Shown here in pieces: positions 5,660 to 14,222 of a stretch of 25,346 nt of DNA. Position 1 is the stretch's first letter. The number at the start of each line of letters is the position of its first letter. The notes beneath the pieces are model-generated. The model was not told where the DNA came from. It saw nothing but the letters and a program-made list of their open reading frames with translations, and did not search any database. Made by a program: the position numbers and the translations under genes. This DNA is from a virus, in the IMG/VR virus record IMGVR_UViG_3300036790_000752, positions 1-25,346 of that record; one strand, given 5' to 3'.

Positions 5660-7032
5660 GTCCGCAAATAAAATATATCGCCCGGAGCGACGACGGCGGT
5701 GGACGCTCTGACGAGCTGACCTATTTCATGCCCTACCAGGCCAAGGTCATCGCGGACAAATCTCCGCTCGTGATCATTGAGAAAGGCCGGCAAATCGGTT
5801 TGAGCTATGGCGTCAGTTATAAAGCCGTCAAACTCGCCGCTCACAAAGACGCCCGGCTGGATGTCTGGGTCATGTCCCGTGATAAAATCCAGGCCAAACA
5901 ATTTTTACTCTATTGCAAACGCTGGGCGCGCGTCCTCAATTTCGCCGCCCAGGACCTCGGCGAGATCGTCATTGATCGCGACAAAGATATTTCCGCGCAA
6001 GTCCTGAAATTCGCCAACGGCATTTGCATCTATTCCCTGTCTTCCAACCCGGACGCCATCGTCGGTAAATCCGGCCACGTCATCCTGGATGAATTCGCCC
6101 TGCACAAAGACCAGCGCACCCTTTACACCCTCGCCAAGCCCGTTACCCAATGGGGCGGCACGCTCACGATCATTTCCACCCATCGCGGCGTCGGCACCAC
6201 GTTCAATGGCATCATTGAGGACATCAAGAAACGCGGCAATCCCATGGCCTGGAGTCTCCATACGATCCCGATCCAGAAAGCCGTGGAGGAAGGCATCGTG
6301 GAAAAAATCAATGCCGCCAGCGGCCGTCACGAAACCCGCCAGGAGTTTTTAGACCGCTTGAAGCGCGAATGCATCGACGAGGAACAGTGGTTGCAGGAGT
6401 ACTGCTGCATCCCGGCGGACGAAGGCACGGCGTTCATCACTTATGACATGGTCCGTGGGGTCGAGGATGAAACCGCCCTTAAGGATTTTCAATATTTGGA
6501 GACTTGTTCTAATCCGCTTTATCTCGGCTTCGATGTCGCCCGCATCAATGACCTGAGTTTCATCGATGTGGAAGAAAAGGCCGGGGACGTTTTTTGGGAA
6601 CGCTTCACGGTGTCCATGCGCGGTAAAACCTTCGAGGAACAGGAATATGAACTCTACCGCCTCTTGCGCCTGCCGCAACTGGTGCGCGGCTGCATCGATG
6701 CCACGGGCATGGGCATGCAACTGGCGGAAAGAGCGATCCAAAAATTCGGCTCCAAGGTGGAAGCCGTCCGGTTCACGGCGGCGGTGAAAGAGCAGCTCGC
6801 TTATCCGTTGCGCGCGGCGCACGAAGATAAAAAACTGCGCTATACGCGGGATGAAAAGCGCACCGCCGATTTCCGCGGCATCAAAAAAGAGGTCACCGCC
6901 GCCGGCAATATTCGTTTCGTGGGTGAAGCGGCGGATTCCCATTGCGACCGTTTTTGGGCCAAGGGCATGGCCCTCCATGCCGGCAGCCAGAAAAACCTTT
7001 GGGGCGCGGGAAGGACGGCGGCGTTGATATGA
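5656..7032 (+). CDS. terL: Terminase large subunit (Mu gp28-like)
   Basis: ATP-driven DNA packaging motor with a nuclease domain, acting at the portal of the empty head. In the ATPase domain, EKGRQIGLSY (42-51) is the Walker A-like motif, HVILDE (141-146) Walker B with the catalytic Glu, and TIISTHRG (171-178) the coupling motif. The RNase H-like nuclease domain shows GFDVAR (Asp293), IDATG (Asp348) and DSHCDRFWA (Asp427/Asp431). The 458 residues are a little short of the usual length, but both domains are complete. The start is GTG 5656, overlapping the small terminase stop. Its own stop overlaps the portal ATG. The R-Q-x-G-x-S Walker form and the neighbours place it in the Mu-like gp28 group. 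Confidence 0.92.
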   Translation: MSPQIKYIARSDDGGGRSDELTYFMPYQAKVIADKSPLVIIEKGRQIGLSYGVSYKAVKLAAHKDARLDVWVMSRDKIQAKQFLLYCKRWARVLNFAAQDLGEIVIDRDKDISAQVLKFANGICIYSLSSNPDAIVGKSGHVILDEFALHKDQRTLYTLAKPVTQWGGTLTIISTHRGVGTTFNGIIEDIKKRGNPMAWSLHTIPIQKAVEEGIVEKINAASGRHETRQEFLDRLKRECIDEEQWLQEYCCIPADEGTAFITYDMVRGVEDETALKDFQYLETCSNPLYLGFDVARINDLSFIDVEEKAGDVFWERFTVSMRGKTFEEQEYELYRLLRLPQLVRGCIDATGMGMQLAERAIQKFGSKVEAVRFTAAVKEQLAYPLRAAHEDKKLRYTRDEKRTADFRGIKKEVTAAGNIRFVGEAADSHCDRFWAKGMALHAGSQKNLWGAGRTAALI

Positions 7033-9431
7033 ACGAAGCCCTTTATTACGCCCAAAAAATTTCGAACTTCCTCGCATTCGAACGCGCGCGCGACAATTGG
7101 TTTGCCGCCGCCGGGATCAAGAACCCCATCGCCAGGCGCGACCCGTCCGATATGTCCATCGGCACGGGAAATTTCACCCAGGGCATTCCCGCCTTCTGGT
7201 TCGCGCGCGCGACCGATCCCAGCTCGCTGGAGACGCTGTTCACGCCTTATCAGTCCAGCACGTATGTGCGGAGCGCCATCAAATATGTCTTCCGGCCCAT
7301 CGCCAGCGTCGATTTGGTTTTCAGCAAGCCCACGAATGATCCCGCGCTGCGCCGTTATCGCGGAAGCGGCCGGTCCCTTTACACCCGCCATGGCCAGCTC
7401 GCGCGCCAGGCGGAGAATGAGATCGAGCTGCCGCAGTTCCGCATGTTCCTCCGGGAACCGATGCGCGGGCTGACGTATGAGGACTTTGTGGAGGCCAGCA
7501 TCGGCTGGTATCTCATGCAGGAATGTTTTTGGCTCCTGGGCGACCGCGTCAAAAAGCCCTTCCCGGAAGTGGATAAGAATCCTTACGAACCCATCATTGT
7601 CCCGCGCCCTGACCAGATGCGCCCGGTCAAGCAGGGGCCGGACATTATCGCCTGGCAATATGTCGATGCCGGCGGCAAGGCCTGGACGCTGGAACCGGAC
7701 CAGGTCGTGCGCCTCTTCGGCTGGAACCCATACGATCCCCATCGCGGCCTGGGAGACTATGCCTCCGCCGCCGTCGCGGCGGAAAGCCATTGGCTGGGCG
7801 GCAAGTTCAAACGGCAATTGACGGCGGACAATGACACCGCCCCGATCCTTTCGCCCAAGAACGGCACGCCGACGGACGACCAGATGCAGCAGATCAAGAT
7901 GCAGCTCGCCGAACGGCGTGCCGCCAAGATGCGCGGGATTTCCAAAACTCTTTTCCTGCCCGGTGAAATCGATTTCACCGACCCGCAGGTGAAGAGCGTG
8001 GATGCCGCGTTCATCGCCGGCATGCTGGAAGATCGGCATGAAATATTCCAGGCCTTCGGCGTGCCGCCTTCGCTGGCGGATGTGAAGGCCAGTTACAGCA
8101 TCGGCCAGGCGTCCGATTGGTTCGCGCTTATTTTCAACACCTGCATTCCCGTGGGAAATAAATTCTGCGCCGTCCTGGAAAAACTGATCAAGGCCCTCAC
8201 CGGCCAGGAGATCGAGGTAGGGCTGGACTGGGACGAGCACTATGTCATGCAGCAGGTCCGCAGCGAGCGGATGAAAGACGCGGACAGCCTGTTCGCCAAG
8301 GGCATGCCGGTGAACGCCATCAGCGAGCATCTGCGCCTCAACCTGCCGCGTTTCGAGAATGACGACATCGGCTATCTCCCCATCAACCTGGCGCCCACGC
8401 AATCGCGCGAGGAGAACGCCGCCAGCATGCCGGCGCCGGAAGATTATTCCGAGACCCCCGGCGACAATGATAACGGCGCTTCCTCTGACGATAATACGGA
8501 CGGCGACACGATCCAGGCGATGATGCGCGCTTTGGATGGTCCCGTTATCGTGCGCGACTCCAAACGCGAAACGCTTTGGAAATCTCATATCCGCCTCCGC
8601 GCCAAAAGCGTAAAACTATTCCAGTCCAAAGCCTCGAAAGTTTTTAATGACTATCGGGTGATAGCCTTGAAAAAATTGGCCACTGTTCTAAAAACAGCGC
8701 CCGCCCAGCGCGGGACAGTGATGACCAAATCACTCGTCGAAGTGATCTTTGACCCGGTCATGTTCGGCAACGATCTGGCCGGCTCACTGGAGCCGGTCAT
8801 GAAGGCGACCCTTCAAACGGCCGGGGAAGAACTGCTGGCCGAGATCGGCTCCGATAATCCCTGGACGCTGCCGCCGCAGGACGCGCTGGATTATCTCGCG
8901 GGACGCTCCGGCGTGATCAAGGGCGTCGGAAATACGGCGCAATCCCAACTCAACACTTCCCTCCAGGAGGGCATCCAGAAAGGAGAGACGACCGAGCAAC
9001 TCACCGACCGCGTGCGCGGCGTGTTCAATCGTTTAACCAAAGCGGAAGCCCGGCGGATCGCCATGACGGAGACGAGCGCGGCTTATGGTTATGCCCGTCA
9101 CGAAGCCTTGATCACCGCCGGGATCACTCATAAGGCATGGCTGTCTTCTCATGGCCCCCATGCGCGGCTGGGACATGTGGCGGCGGAGAAACAATATACG
9201 GCCCAGCCCATTCTCTTGGAAGCGCCCTTCATGGTGTTGTCGCCTGAGGGCGCCCTGGAGAAACTGCTTTATCCTGGAGACGGTTCATTGGGCGCCTCAG
9301 CGAGCAACCTGGTAAATTGCCATTGCATCCAGTTGGCGGCGCAAAAACAAAGCGAAGACGAAAAGAGCGTGACTTACCTGGTCTTTGGGTTTGGGGTAAT
9401 AAAATTTCTAAAGGAGGCCGCATGCGCCTGA
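7029..9431 (+). CDS. Portal protein fused to MuF-like head morphogenesis domain
   Basis: An 800-residue protein made of two head proteins that are usually separate. Residues about 60-460 are an HK97-type portal. They include IIAWQYVDAGGKAWTLEPDQ near 206-225, RLFGWNPYDPHRGLG at 228-242, and a long stem/crown helix region. Residues about 470-495 form an acidic low-complexity linker (GDNDNGASSDDN). The C-terminal part is a MuF/SPP1 gp7-like domain with TETSAAYGYARHEAL near 679, a His-rich SSHGPHARLGH segment and the closing NCHC. The start at 7029 is chosen because it overlaps the terminase stop (ATGA); a frame open from 6942 would only add terminase codons in another frame. The fusion fixes portal and MuF at equal copy number. 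Confidence 0.88.
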   Translation: MNEALYYAQKISNFLAFERARDNWFAAAGIKNPIARRDPSDMSIGTGNFTQGIPAFWFARATDPSSLETLFTPYQSSTYVRSAIKYVFRPIASVDLVFSKPTNDPALRRYRGSGRSLYTRHGQLARQAENEIELPQFRMFLREPMRGLTYEDFVEASIGWYLMQECFWLLGDRVKKPFPEVDKNPYEPIIVPRPDQMRPVKQGPDIIAWQYVDAGGKAWTLEPDQVVRLFGWNPYDPHRGLGDYASAAVAAESHWLGGKFKRQLTADNDTAPILSPKNGTPTDDQMQQIKMQLAERRAAKMRGISKTLFLPGEIDFTDPQVKSVDAAFIAGMLEDRHEIFQAFGVPPSLADVKASYSIGQASDWFALIFNTCIPVGNKFCAVLEKLIKALTGQEIEVGLDWDEHYVMQQVRSERMKDADSLFAKGMPVNAISEHLRLNLPRFENDDIGYLPINLAPTQSREENAASMPAPEDYSETPGDNDNGASSDDNTDGDTIQAMMRALDGPVIVRDSKRETLWKSHIRLRAKSVKLFQSKASKVFNDYRVIALKKLATVLKTAPAQRGTVMTKSLVEVIFDPVMFGNDLAGSLEPVMKATLQTAGEELLAEIGSDNPWTLPPQDALDYLAGRSGVIKGVGNTAQSQLNTSLQEGIQKGETTEQLTDRVRGVFNRLTKAEARRIAMTETSAAYGYARHEALITAGITHKAWLSSHGPHARLGHVAAEKQYTAQPILLEAPFMVLSPEGALEKLLYPGDGSLGASASNLVNCHCIQLAAQKQSEDEKSVTYLVFGFGVIKFLKEAACA

Positions 9432-9583
9432 AACCCGCCACGCTCGATTTAAGCCGGGGAAGTTATGCCCCTGCTCAAGACATGCCCCCCGTCTGCCCGG
9501 TCTCTGCAATGCCTATCCAGCGCGTTGCAGTGGCCAAAATTGACCCTCGGTCACCAAAACTTTCCGCGAAAAATCACAATTAG
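9422..9583 (+). CDS. Small hypothetical protein with strong ribosome site
   Basis: A 53-residue Pro-rich basic protein with no recognised family. The start at 9422 is set by AAAGGAGG ending four bases upstream, the best Shine-Dalgarno in the window, placed within the last codons of the portal/MuF gene. The frame is open upstream but only in the shadow of that gene. Such strong translation signals next to head genes can mark an abundant small virion or scaffold protein, but the sequence itself gives no fold hint. Confidence 0.5.
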   Translation: MRLKPATLDLSRGSYAPAQDMPPVCPVSAMPIQRVAVAKIDPRSPKLSAKNHN

Positions 9584-9596
9584 AGAAAAGACACGC

Positions 9597-9797
9597 ATGC
9601 CTATGAATAAAAAATTTAAAAAAACTCTACGGCCCGATCTCACGGTGCGCCGGACCGGGTTCCTGGGCATGGGCCGCAAGCTCGAAGTCTCCGGCGGTGG
9701 CCTCACCTATCGCGTGGACCGGCGGACCGCGAATGCTGAAACCGCCGCCTATCTCAACTCCAAAATCCCGGTGGCCACGATCAAACCCAAGCCATGA
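9597..9797 (+). CDS. Small basic hypothetical protein
   Basis: A 66-residue product (64 if ATG 9603 is used) with a Lys-rich N-terminus (NKKFKKTLRPDL) and a beta-like middle (RKLEVSGGGLTYRVD). The frame is open further upstream, but that part reads like noise. The stop overlaps the protease ATG (ATGA), which supports it as a genuine coupled gene. Function unknown; position between portal and protease suggests a head role. Confidence 0.5.
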   Translation: MPMNKKFKKTLRPDLTVRRTGFLGMGRKLEVSGGGLTYRVDRRTANAETAAYLNSKIPVATIKPKP

Positions 9798-10504
9798 AAA
9801 ATATCCACATTCGCACCGGCCAGAAAATTTGCCGCGAGATCAATCCGGTCATCAAAGTGCTGGACGCCACGCAAGGCATCGTCGAGTACGTCGCTTCCAA
9901 CGAGGCCATTGATTCCTACAACGAGATCATCCGCGCCGATGGCTGGCGGTTCAACCGCTTCCAGAAAAACGCGCCGTTCGTGGACTCGCATAATTATTCC
10001 AGCATCGATTGCCTCCTCGGCCAGGTCCTGGATTATCGCGTGAAGGGCGACAACCTGGTGGAGACGGTGAAGTGGGCCATCGACGTGCCCACCAACGAAA
10101 TGGCCATCAAAGGTTTTGCCATGACCCAGGCCGGCTATCTCAAGGCCGTCAGCGTCGGTTTCATGCCCACGCGCTATTGCACCAAATGGGACAACGATCC
10201 CTCCGAGTTCAATGAGCAATGCGAGGAACTGGGGCTGAAACCCACCGATGGCGTCCGGTGCATTTATCTCCAGCAGGAACAACTGGAACTCTCCGCCTGC
10301 GTCATCGGCGCCAACCCGGACGCCGTGGCCAGGGCTTACAAAGCCGGCCTCCTCGACGATGCGTGGCTGGAAAAAATTTCATCAGAACGAGCCAAACGCA
10401 TAATCGCCTCCTCGACCGATAGTCCCGCTGCTGTCGAGCAGGCCCGGCAGCGGGTGCGCACCGCCGTCCTGATGGAGCTGTTAGATCACATCAACCAAAT
10501 CTGA
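9794..10504 (+). CDS. Prohead maturation protease (HK97 gp4/S78-like)
   Basis: Serine protease that trims the capsid protein and itself during head maturation. The 236-residue protein shows the catalytic His in DSHNYSS (His66), the nucleophile in LKAVSVGFMP (Ser120), and the conserved QLELSACVIGANPDA block at about 163-177, which should supply the acidic triad member (Glu165). The C-terminal charged helices from about 185 on are probably released. It directly precedes the capsid gene, as in HK97 and gene transfer agents. The start overlaps the upstream stop. Confidence 0.9.
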   Translation: MKNIHIRTGQKICREINPVIKVLDATQGIVEYVASNEAIDSYNEIIRADGWRFNRFQKNAPFVDSHNYSSIDCLLGQVLDYRVKGDNLVETVKWAIDVPTNEMAIKGFAMTQAGYLKAVSVGFMPTRYCTKWDNDPSEFNEQCEELGLKPTDGVRCIYLQQEQLELSACVIGANPDAVARAYKAGLLDDAWLEKISSERAKRIIASSTDSPAAVEQARQRVRTAVLMELLDHINQI

Positions 10505-10506
10505 AA

Positions 10507-12114
10507 ATGAAAAAATCCGCACACAATCAATTCAAAGCCCGGCAACGGGTCCTGGGCTGGCTTGGCTTCGCCATGCTGGCGCTGATCGCCGTCTGTCTCG
10601 CGCTTCCCACCCTCGGCCTGTCGCTCGTCGCGCTCGTCGCTCCCAAAGCGTTTCTCGCCGTGGGCGCTGCCGCGCATAAAGGCGTCTGTTCTGCCGCCCT
10701 GGGCATGTTTGGCACGCATCGCATCCTGCGTGATCACAAATCACAGGAGGGCGGTGACATCGAAACCATTGATACCGAATCCGGTGATTTCGAAAAAACC
10801 ATGCGGGGCGGATTGAAGTCGCTTTTTGAAAACCAAAAACGCTTCAAGTCCCAACTCCAGGAGGTGACGACCAACCTGGGTAATTCCGATAAGGAAGTTA
10901 AAAAAGCGCTGGAGGAACTGACGCTGGTCAAAAATAAATCCAACTCCACGTTTGAGGAGGTCATGCAAAAGATGGAGAAGGTCCAAAAGCAGATCGCTTT
11001 GAACACCCGCTCCAGCTTCCGTAATCCCATCGAACGCGCCCTGTCCAATGAAGAATTCTGCTTCGCCCTCAACGCCACCGCCCGGCACATCCTTTCGAAA
11101 GATAAACGGTGTCCCGATTTCAAAATGGACCCTGCTTTCAGCAGGTTCATCGAAGAAAAATGCCAGATCGAACAACGTGCCTTGACCGGTGTCGATGCCG
11201 GCCTCGGCCAGGCGACTGTGCCAGTGGAAACCTTCAATGAGATTTATGATCTCCTCCTGGAGTACGGTGACTGGTCCACCCTCGGCGTCCAGCGCGTCGG
11301 TGCCCGCACCACGGTCTATCCGCTCATGACCAGCCGGCCCCAGTTCTACTGGATCGGCAATCAATCATCTCTGGCGGAAGGTTCGCAGATCACGGCCGGC
11401 GCGTTCGGCGGCGGCGAGGTCCTGCTCATCATCCAGACGCTGGCCGTGCTCATGTATGTGTCCCGCGAACTGTTGGCCGATTCCACGGTGAACCTCGCGC
11501 CCACCGTCATCCGCCATATGATCCAGTCCGTGGGCCAGGGCGCGGATACCGCCGCCTTCATCGGCACCGGCAACCTGGACACCACCAACGCCGGCTACGT
11601 CGGCATCTTCAACGCCGCTTTGGCCAACTCCAACCTCGCCAGCATCGCCGCCCTCAGCCATACCTCCATCGGCGCGACGACGCTCGAAGACTGGGAACAA
11701 ACCGTTCTCACCGTGAGCGCGGAAGTGCTTAATCGCAATCCGCAATGGTGGATGCACGCGCAGCTCATGGCCAAGGCCGCCCTCGTGCGGGATAAAGTGG
11801 GCCGCCCGCTCTTCCAAACGTTCACGGAAGCGCCCGGCAAATCCATCGGCAGCATCCTCGGCTATCCGGTGCATCCCACCGCCATCGCCCCGAACACGGA
11901 TGGCCCCAACCAGCAGATCGCGACCTTCGGCGATCCCGAAGGCCAGGTCGTCGGCATCCGCCAGGACCTGGAACTCGCCACCAGCATGGACATCGGGTTC
12001 CCGCAAAACCTCGTCGCTTACCGCGCCCTCTTGCGCGCCGGCACCAAGATGCTCACCCAGCCGGGCAGCACCGTCCTCAAACCCTTCGCGGTCCTCACCC
12101 TGCCGCCCCAATAA
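10507..12114 (+). CDS. HK97-fold major capsid protein with hydrophobic N-terminal module
   Basis: Main shell protein. Residues about 85-165 form a charged coiled coil like the HK97 delta (scaffold) domain. The rest, from about 200 onward, is the capsid fold: VPVETFNEIYDLLLEYGDW, then YWIGNQSSLAEGSQITAGAFGG, and AYRALLRAGTKMLTQPG near the end. Oddity: residues about 15-66 are strongly hydrophobic (LGFAMLALIAVCLALPTLGL, continuing LVALVAPKAFLAVGA), enough for one or two membrane helices. This is not part of ordinary HK97 capsid proteins. An AGGAGGG occurs at 10744-10750, just where the coiled coil begins, but no normal start codon follows in frame. The ATG at 10507 lies two bases after the protease stop. 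Protease cleavage after the delta domain would remove the hydrophobic part. Confidence 0.88.
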   Translation: MKKSAHNQFKARQRVLGWLGFAMLALIAVCLALPTLGLSLVALVAPKAFLAVGAAAHKGVCSAALGMFGTHRILRDHKSQEGGDIETIDTESGDFEKTMRGGLKSLFENQKRFKSQLQEVTTNLGNSDKEVKKALEELTLVKNKSNSTFEEVMQKMEKVQKQIALNTRSSFRNPIERALSNEEFCFALNATARHILSKDKRCPDFKMDPAFSRFIEEKCQIEQRALTGVDAGLGQATVPVETFNEIYDLLLEYGDWSTLGVQRVGARTTVYPLMTSRPQFYWIGNQSSLAEGSQITAGAFGGGEVLLIIQTLAVLMYVSRELLADSTVNLAPTVIRHMIQSVGQGADTAAFIGTGNLDTTNAGYVGIFNAALANSNLASIAALSHTSIGATTLEDWEQTVLTVSAEVLNRNPQWWMHAQLMAKAALVRDKVGRPLFQTFTEAPGKSIGSILGYPVHPTAIAPNTDGPNQQIATFGDPEGQVVGIRQDLELATSMDIGFPQNLVAYRALLRAGTKMLTQPGSTVLKPFAVLTLPPQ

Positions 12115-12164
12115 CTCATCCGAGCCTTTCTAACCAATCAATAACTTTTTTACCAAAAGAAAAA

Positions 12165-13232
12165 ATGAAAACGATCACTGAAATCAAAAGCATGAATTTG
12201 CTCGACCTGCAGAAGCTGGTCCTCGATCTGCGGGCCAATGTGCCGCAGAGCGACAAATATTACGCCGTCGCGTTGCAGCTCATCAACACCGCCACCGGCA
12301 TGCGAGACTGGAAAGAACCCCAGACCATCGAGGTCCGCAATGTCGCCGGCCACGATGTCACCATTGATAAGACCACCATCGCCAAAGACGGCACGGGCAA
12401 AGTCTATCCCTGGCAATATCTCGCCGCGCCGCGCTTCCTGGAAGCGATCAACCGGGAGGATCATGACGCTGCCGTGGCCACGCATGTCCGCAAACCGGGC
12501 AAGGGCGAGGATGACAAGCCGCTCTCGCGCGCGGATATCATCAATATCGTCAAGGCCAACTCCATCACGGAGGAAGGGCTGGGCCGCGCCATTGCCGGGG
12601 CCTTGAAAGCCGCCGGCATCGTCAAAGCCGCCGCCGCGCTGATTGCCTTTATGTTTCTGCTCTTTGGCAGCAGCTCTGCCATGGCCCAGACGACCACCTA
12701 TGCCGTGGGCAGCTCCCCCAGCTCCTACCACTCCTATTACGTCGCCAACCTCAACGGCACGATTGGGGGTCCCGCCCTGGGCGGCACCAACTCCCTCACC
12801 GGAACGAACTATTTCAACCTTCCGGTCTTTTCCACCAACACCATTATAGCGCCAAATAATATTTGGTCCAATGGCATCATCATCACCGTCCTCACCACCA
12901 ACAACGCCGTCACCACCAACTGGCCCAACGTGGTCTCCCTGGTGAATTACGATCTGTGGGACGCGCAATTCAGTTATGGGCTGCTGGGGGCGGGCACCGG
13001 CACCAACGCCTATTGCGGCTGGTCCTATTCCTCGGACGACATCACTTGGCAGACGAATGCCCTCATCCTGACACTCGGTTGCAACGGCACCGCCACCGTC
13101 GTCACCAATGCCATCATCTCCCAGTTCGCCGAAGGCTGGGCGCGCCTGGATTGGATCGGCTGCGTCGTCACCATCACGAATCCCATCGTGCAAGTGCCTT
13201 TGAAACCCATCAAAGGCGCCGGGCCGGGCTGA
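12165..13232 (+). CDS. Head-region protein with internal signal-like segment and Thr/Asn-rich exported-type domain
   Basis: A 355-residue protein in two very different halves. Residues 1-153 are soluble-looking and mixed alpha/beta, with no signal at the N-terminus. Residues about 154-174 (AAAALIAFMFLLFGSSSAMA) form a hydrophobic core followed by a textbook signal peptidase I site, Ala-Met-Ala before Gln175. Residues 175-355 are Thr/Asn/Gly/Ser-rich beta sequence typical of secreted Verrucomicrobiota proteins. I recognise neither half by family. Placed directly after the capsid gene, where decoration proteins or head fibres are common. The reading frame is continuous, so the join is not an annotation artefact. 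Upstream leader AACTTTTTTACCAA (12143-12156) resembles the one before 16064. Confidence 0.75.
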   Translation: MKTITEIKSMNLLDLQKLVLDLRANVPQSDKYYAVALQLINTATGMRDWKEPQTIEVRNVAGHDVTIDKTTIAKDGTGKVYPWQYLAAPRFLEAINREDHDAAVATHVRKPGKGEDDKPLSRADIINIVKANSITEEGLGRAIAGALKAAGIVKAAAALIAFMFLLFGSSSAMAQTTTYAVGSSPSSYHSYYVANLNGTIGGPALGGTNSLTGTNYFNLPVFSTNTIIAPNNIWSNGIIITVLTTNNAVTTNWPNVVSLVNYDLWDAQFSYGLLGAGTGTNAYCGWSYSSDDITWQTNALILTLGCNGTATVVTNAIISQFAEGWARLDWIGCVVTITNPIVQVPLKPIKGAGPG

Positions 13233-13268
13233 TTCGTTTCCCGATAAAATCCTTAAATCATCACGACG

Positions 13269-13469
13269 ATGCTCAATCAGCCGCCACAGGACCGCCGGAT
13301 CAAGCCGGGTGAAGCCATCACCCGGGTTGCCCCTTCATCCGGCGCCGGTGGCGGCGCACCTAAATCCCACGGGGTCCCCAGCTCGGCTGAAATCCTCCAT
13401 GGCCCCAAGCGCATCCTTCCGCCGCGAATCGTCGTGGACACTTCGGAGAAACGCGGCGAACACGACTGA
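13269..13469 (+). CDS. Small Pro/Gly-rich hypothetical protein
   Basis: A 66-residue, likely disordered protein (IKPGEAITRVAPSSGAGGGA) ending in a charged tail. No recognised family and only a weak ribosome site. The codon pattern is reasonable, and the following ATG at 13470 directly abuts its stop, which favours a real, coupled gene. It might be a head-associated peptide by position. Confidence 0.45.
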   Translation: MLNQPPQDRRIKPGEAITRVAPSSGAGGGAPKSHGVPSSAEILHGPKRILPPRIVVDTSEKRGEHD

Positions 13470-13553
13470 ATGAAAAATTCCCAATCCTCCAACTCTTGCG
13501 CTTGCGACGCGCCGGCTGAGGCGCGTCTTCGCCAGCGGAGGCTCTCCGCATGA
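13470..13553 (+). CDS. Tiny 27-codon leader ORF over the two-hairpin repeat
   Basis: The ATG at 13470 directly follows the stop at 13467-13469, and the stop at 13551-13553 overlaps the connector ATG as ATGA. The last two thirds are encoded by the two-hairpin repeat, giving CACDAPAEARLRQRRLSA. A ribosome reading this ORF would pass through and unfold the hairpin that holds the connector's Shine-Dalgarno. That suggests a translational-coupling leader more than a functional peptide. Confidence 0.45.
   Translation: MKNSQSSNSCACDAPAEARLRQRRLSA
13500..13552 (+). repeat. Two-hairpin repeat element, copy A
   Basis: Hairpin 1 is ACGCGCC (13507-13513), loop GGCTGA, GGCGCGT (13520-13526). Hairpin 2 is GCGGAG (13535-13540), loop GCT, CTCCGC (13544-13549). 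Both stems are perfect. Copy B at 15346 has the same plan with paired base changes in each stem. Hairpin 2 contains GGAGG (13537-13541) and ends one base before the connector start codon, so it can hide that ribosome site. Confidence 0.75.
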
Positions 13554-14221
13554 ACACTGGTTTTTCCAATCTGACTTTGTTGAAGGCGCAATTACTGGCG
13601 CCCAATCTACTCGCGCGCACGGACTGGGACGCCAAGATCAGCGCCATCGGCTTGGGCGTCGTTGGCTCGTTTGAAAAATATTGCAACCGCGATTTCGCCT
13701 GGACTGTGGGCGCCCAGGACATCGACCAGGGCGACCGTGACCATTGGTATGCCCGGCGCGCTCCCGTCGCCCAATTCACGAAAGTGGAGCTCCGCTATTT
13801 CCGTTCCGATGCCTGGACGGACATTTCCGGTCAGCCCCTCGCCAGCGACGAAAAAAAAGGATTGATCCATTTCGGCTACACCCTCGGCACGCGCCCCATC
13901 CAATTTCGTGTAACATATGATGGCGGCTTTTGGTGGCCGATTTTAGATCCTGGCGAGCCGGGTTATCCCGATGTGGCCCCGGCGGAAATCGCCGCCAATG
14001 CGGCCGGCCTCAACCCGAATGTTTTTCTCCTGCCCGCCTCGCTCCTGTTCGCCTGGCAGATGCAGGTCCGCAAAGTGTGGGAAGCCATGGATAAATTAGG
14101 CACGCAGATCGTGCACACCGGCAGCAACGCGCATAATCCCGCCGACGTGCTGGCCGGCCTGGACCTGGTGCCGGAAGTCGAGCGCATCCTTCGCCAATAC
14201 GTCCGTTACCAACTCACCTGA
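13550..14221 (+). CDS. Head-tail connector (HK97 gp6-like)
   Basis: A 223-residue protein predicted to form the ring under the portal. It begins with a helical segment (LLKAQLLAPNLLARTDWDAKI) and has a central beta part around WYARRAPVAQFTKVELRYF. Its C-terminal helices include LLFAWQMQVRKVWE, the hallmark of this adaptor group. It has the expected place between capsid and gp10-like genes. GGAGG lies eight bases upstream of the ATG, but inside a perfect hairpin of the repeat element. Confidence 0.72.
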   Translation: MNTGFSNLTLLKAQLLAPNLLARTDWDAKISAIGLGVVGSFEKYCNRDFAWTVGAQDIDQGDRDHWYARRAPVAQFTKVELRYFRSDAWTDISGQPLASDEKKGLIHFGYTLGTRPIQFRVTYDGGFWWPILDPGEPGYPDVAPAEIAANAAGLNPNVFLLPASLLFAWQMQVRKVWEAMDKLGTQIVHTGSNAHNPADVLAGLDLVPEVERILRQYVRYQLT

Positions 14222-14222
14222 T

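Noticed and set aside
6942-7028. Longer start for the portal/MuF gene
   Set aside because: The added residues overlap the terminase end and look like translated shadow. ATG 7029 overlaps the terminase stop in the way seen throughout the window.
6840-8588. Long minus-strand open frame of 582 codons
   Set aside because: It lies opposite the terminase and portal genes, whose motifs are clear. GC-rich codon bias produces such antisense frames.
12150-13193. Minus-strand open frame of 347 codons
   Set aside because: It mirrors the gene at 12165 and reads as Gly/Asp/Val-rich noise.
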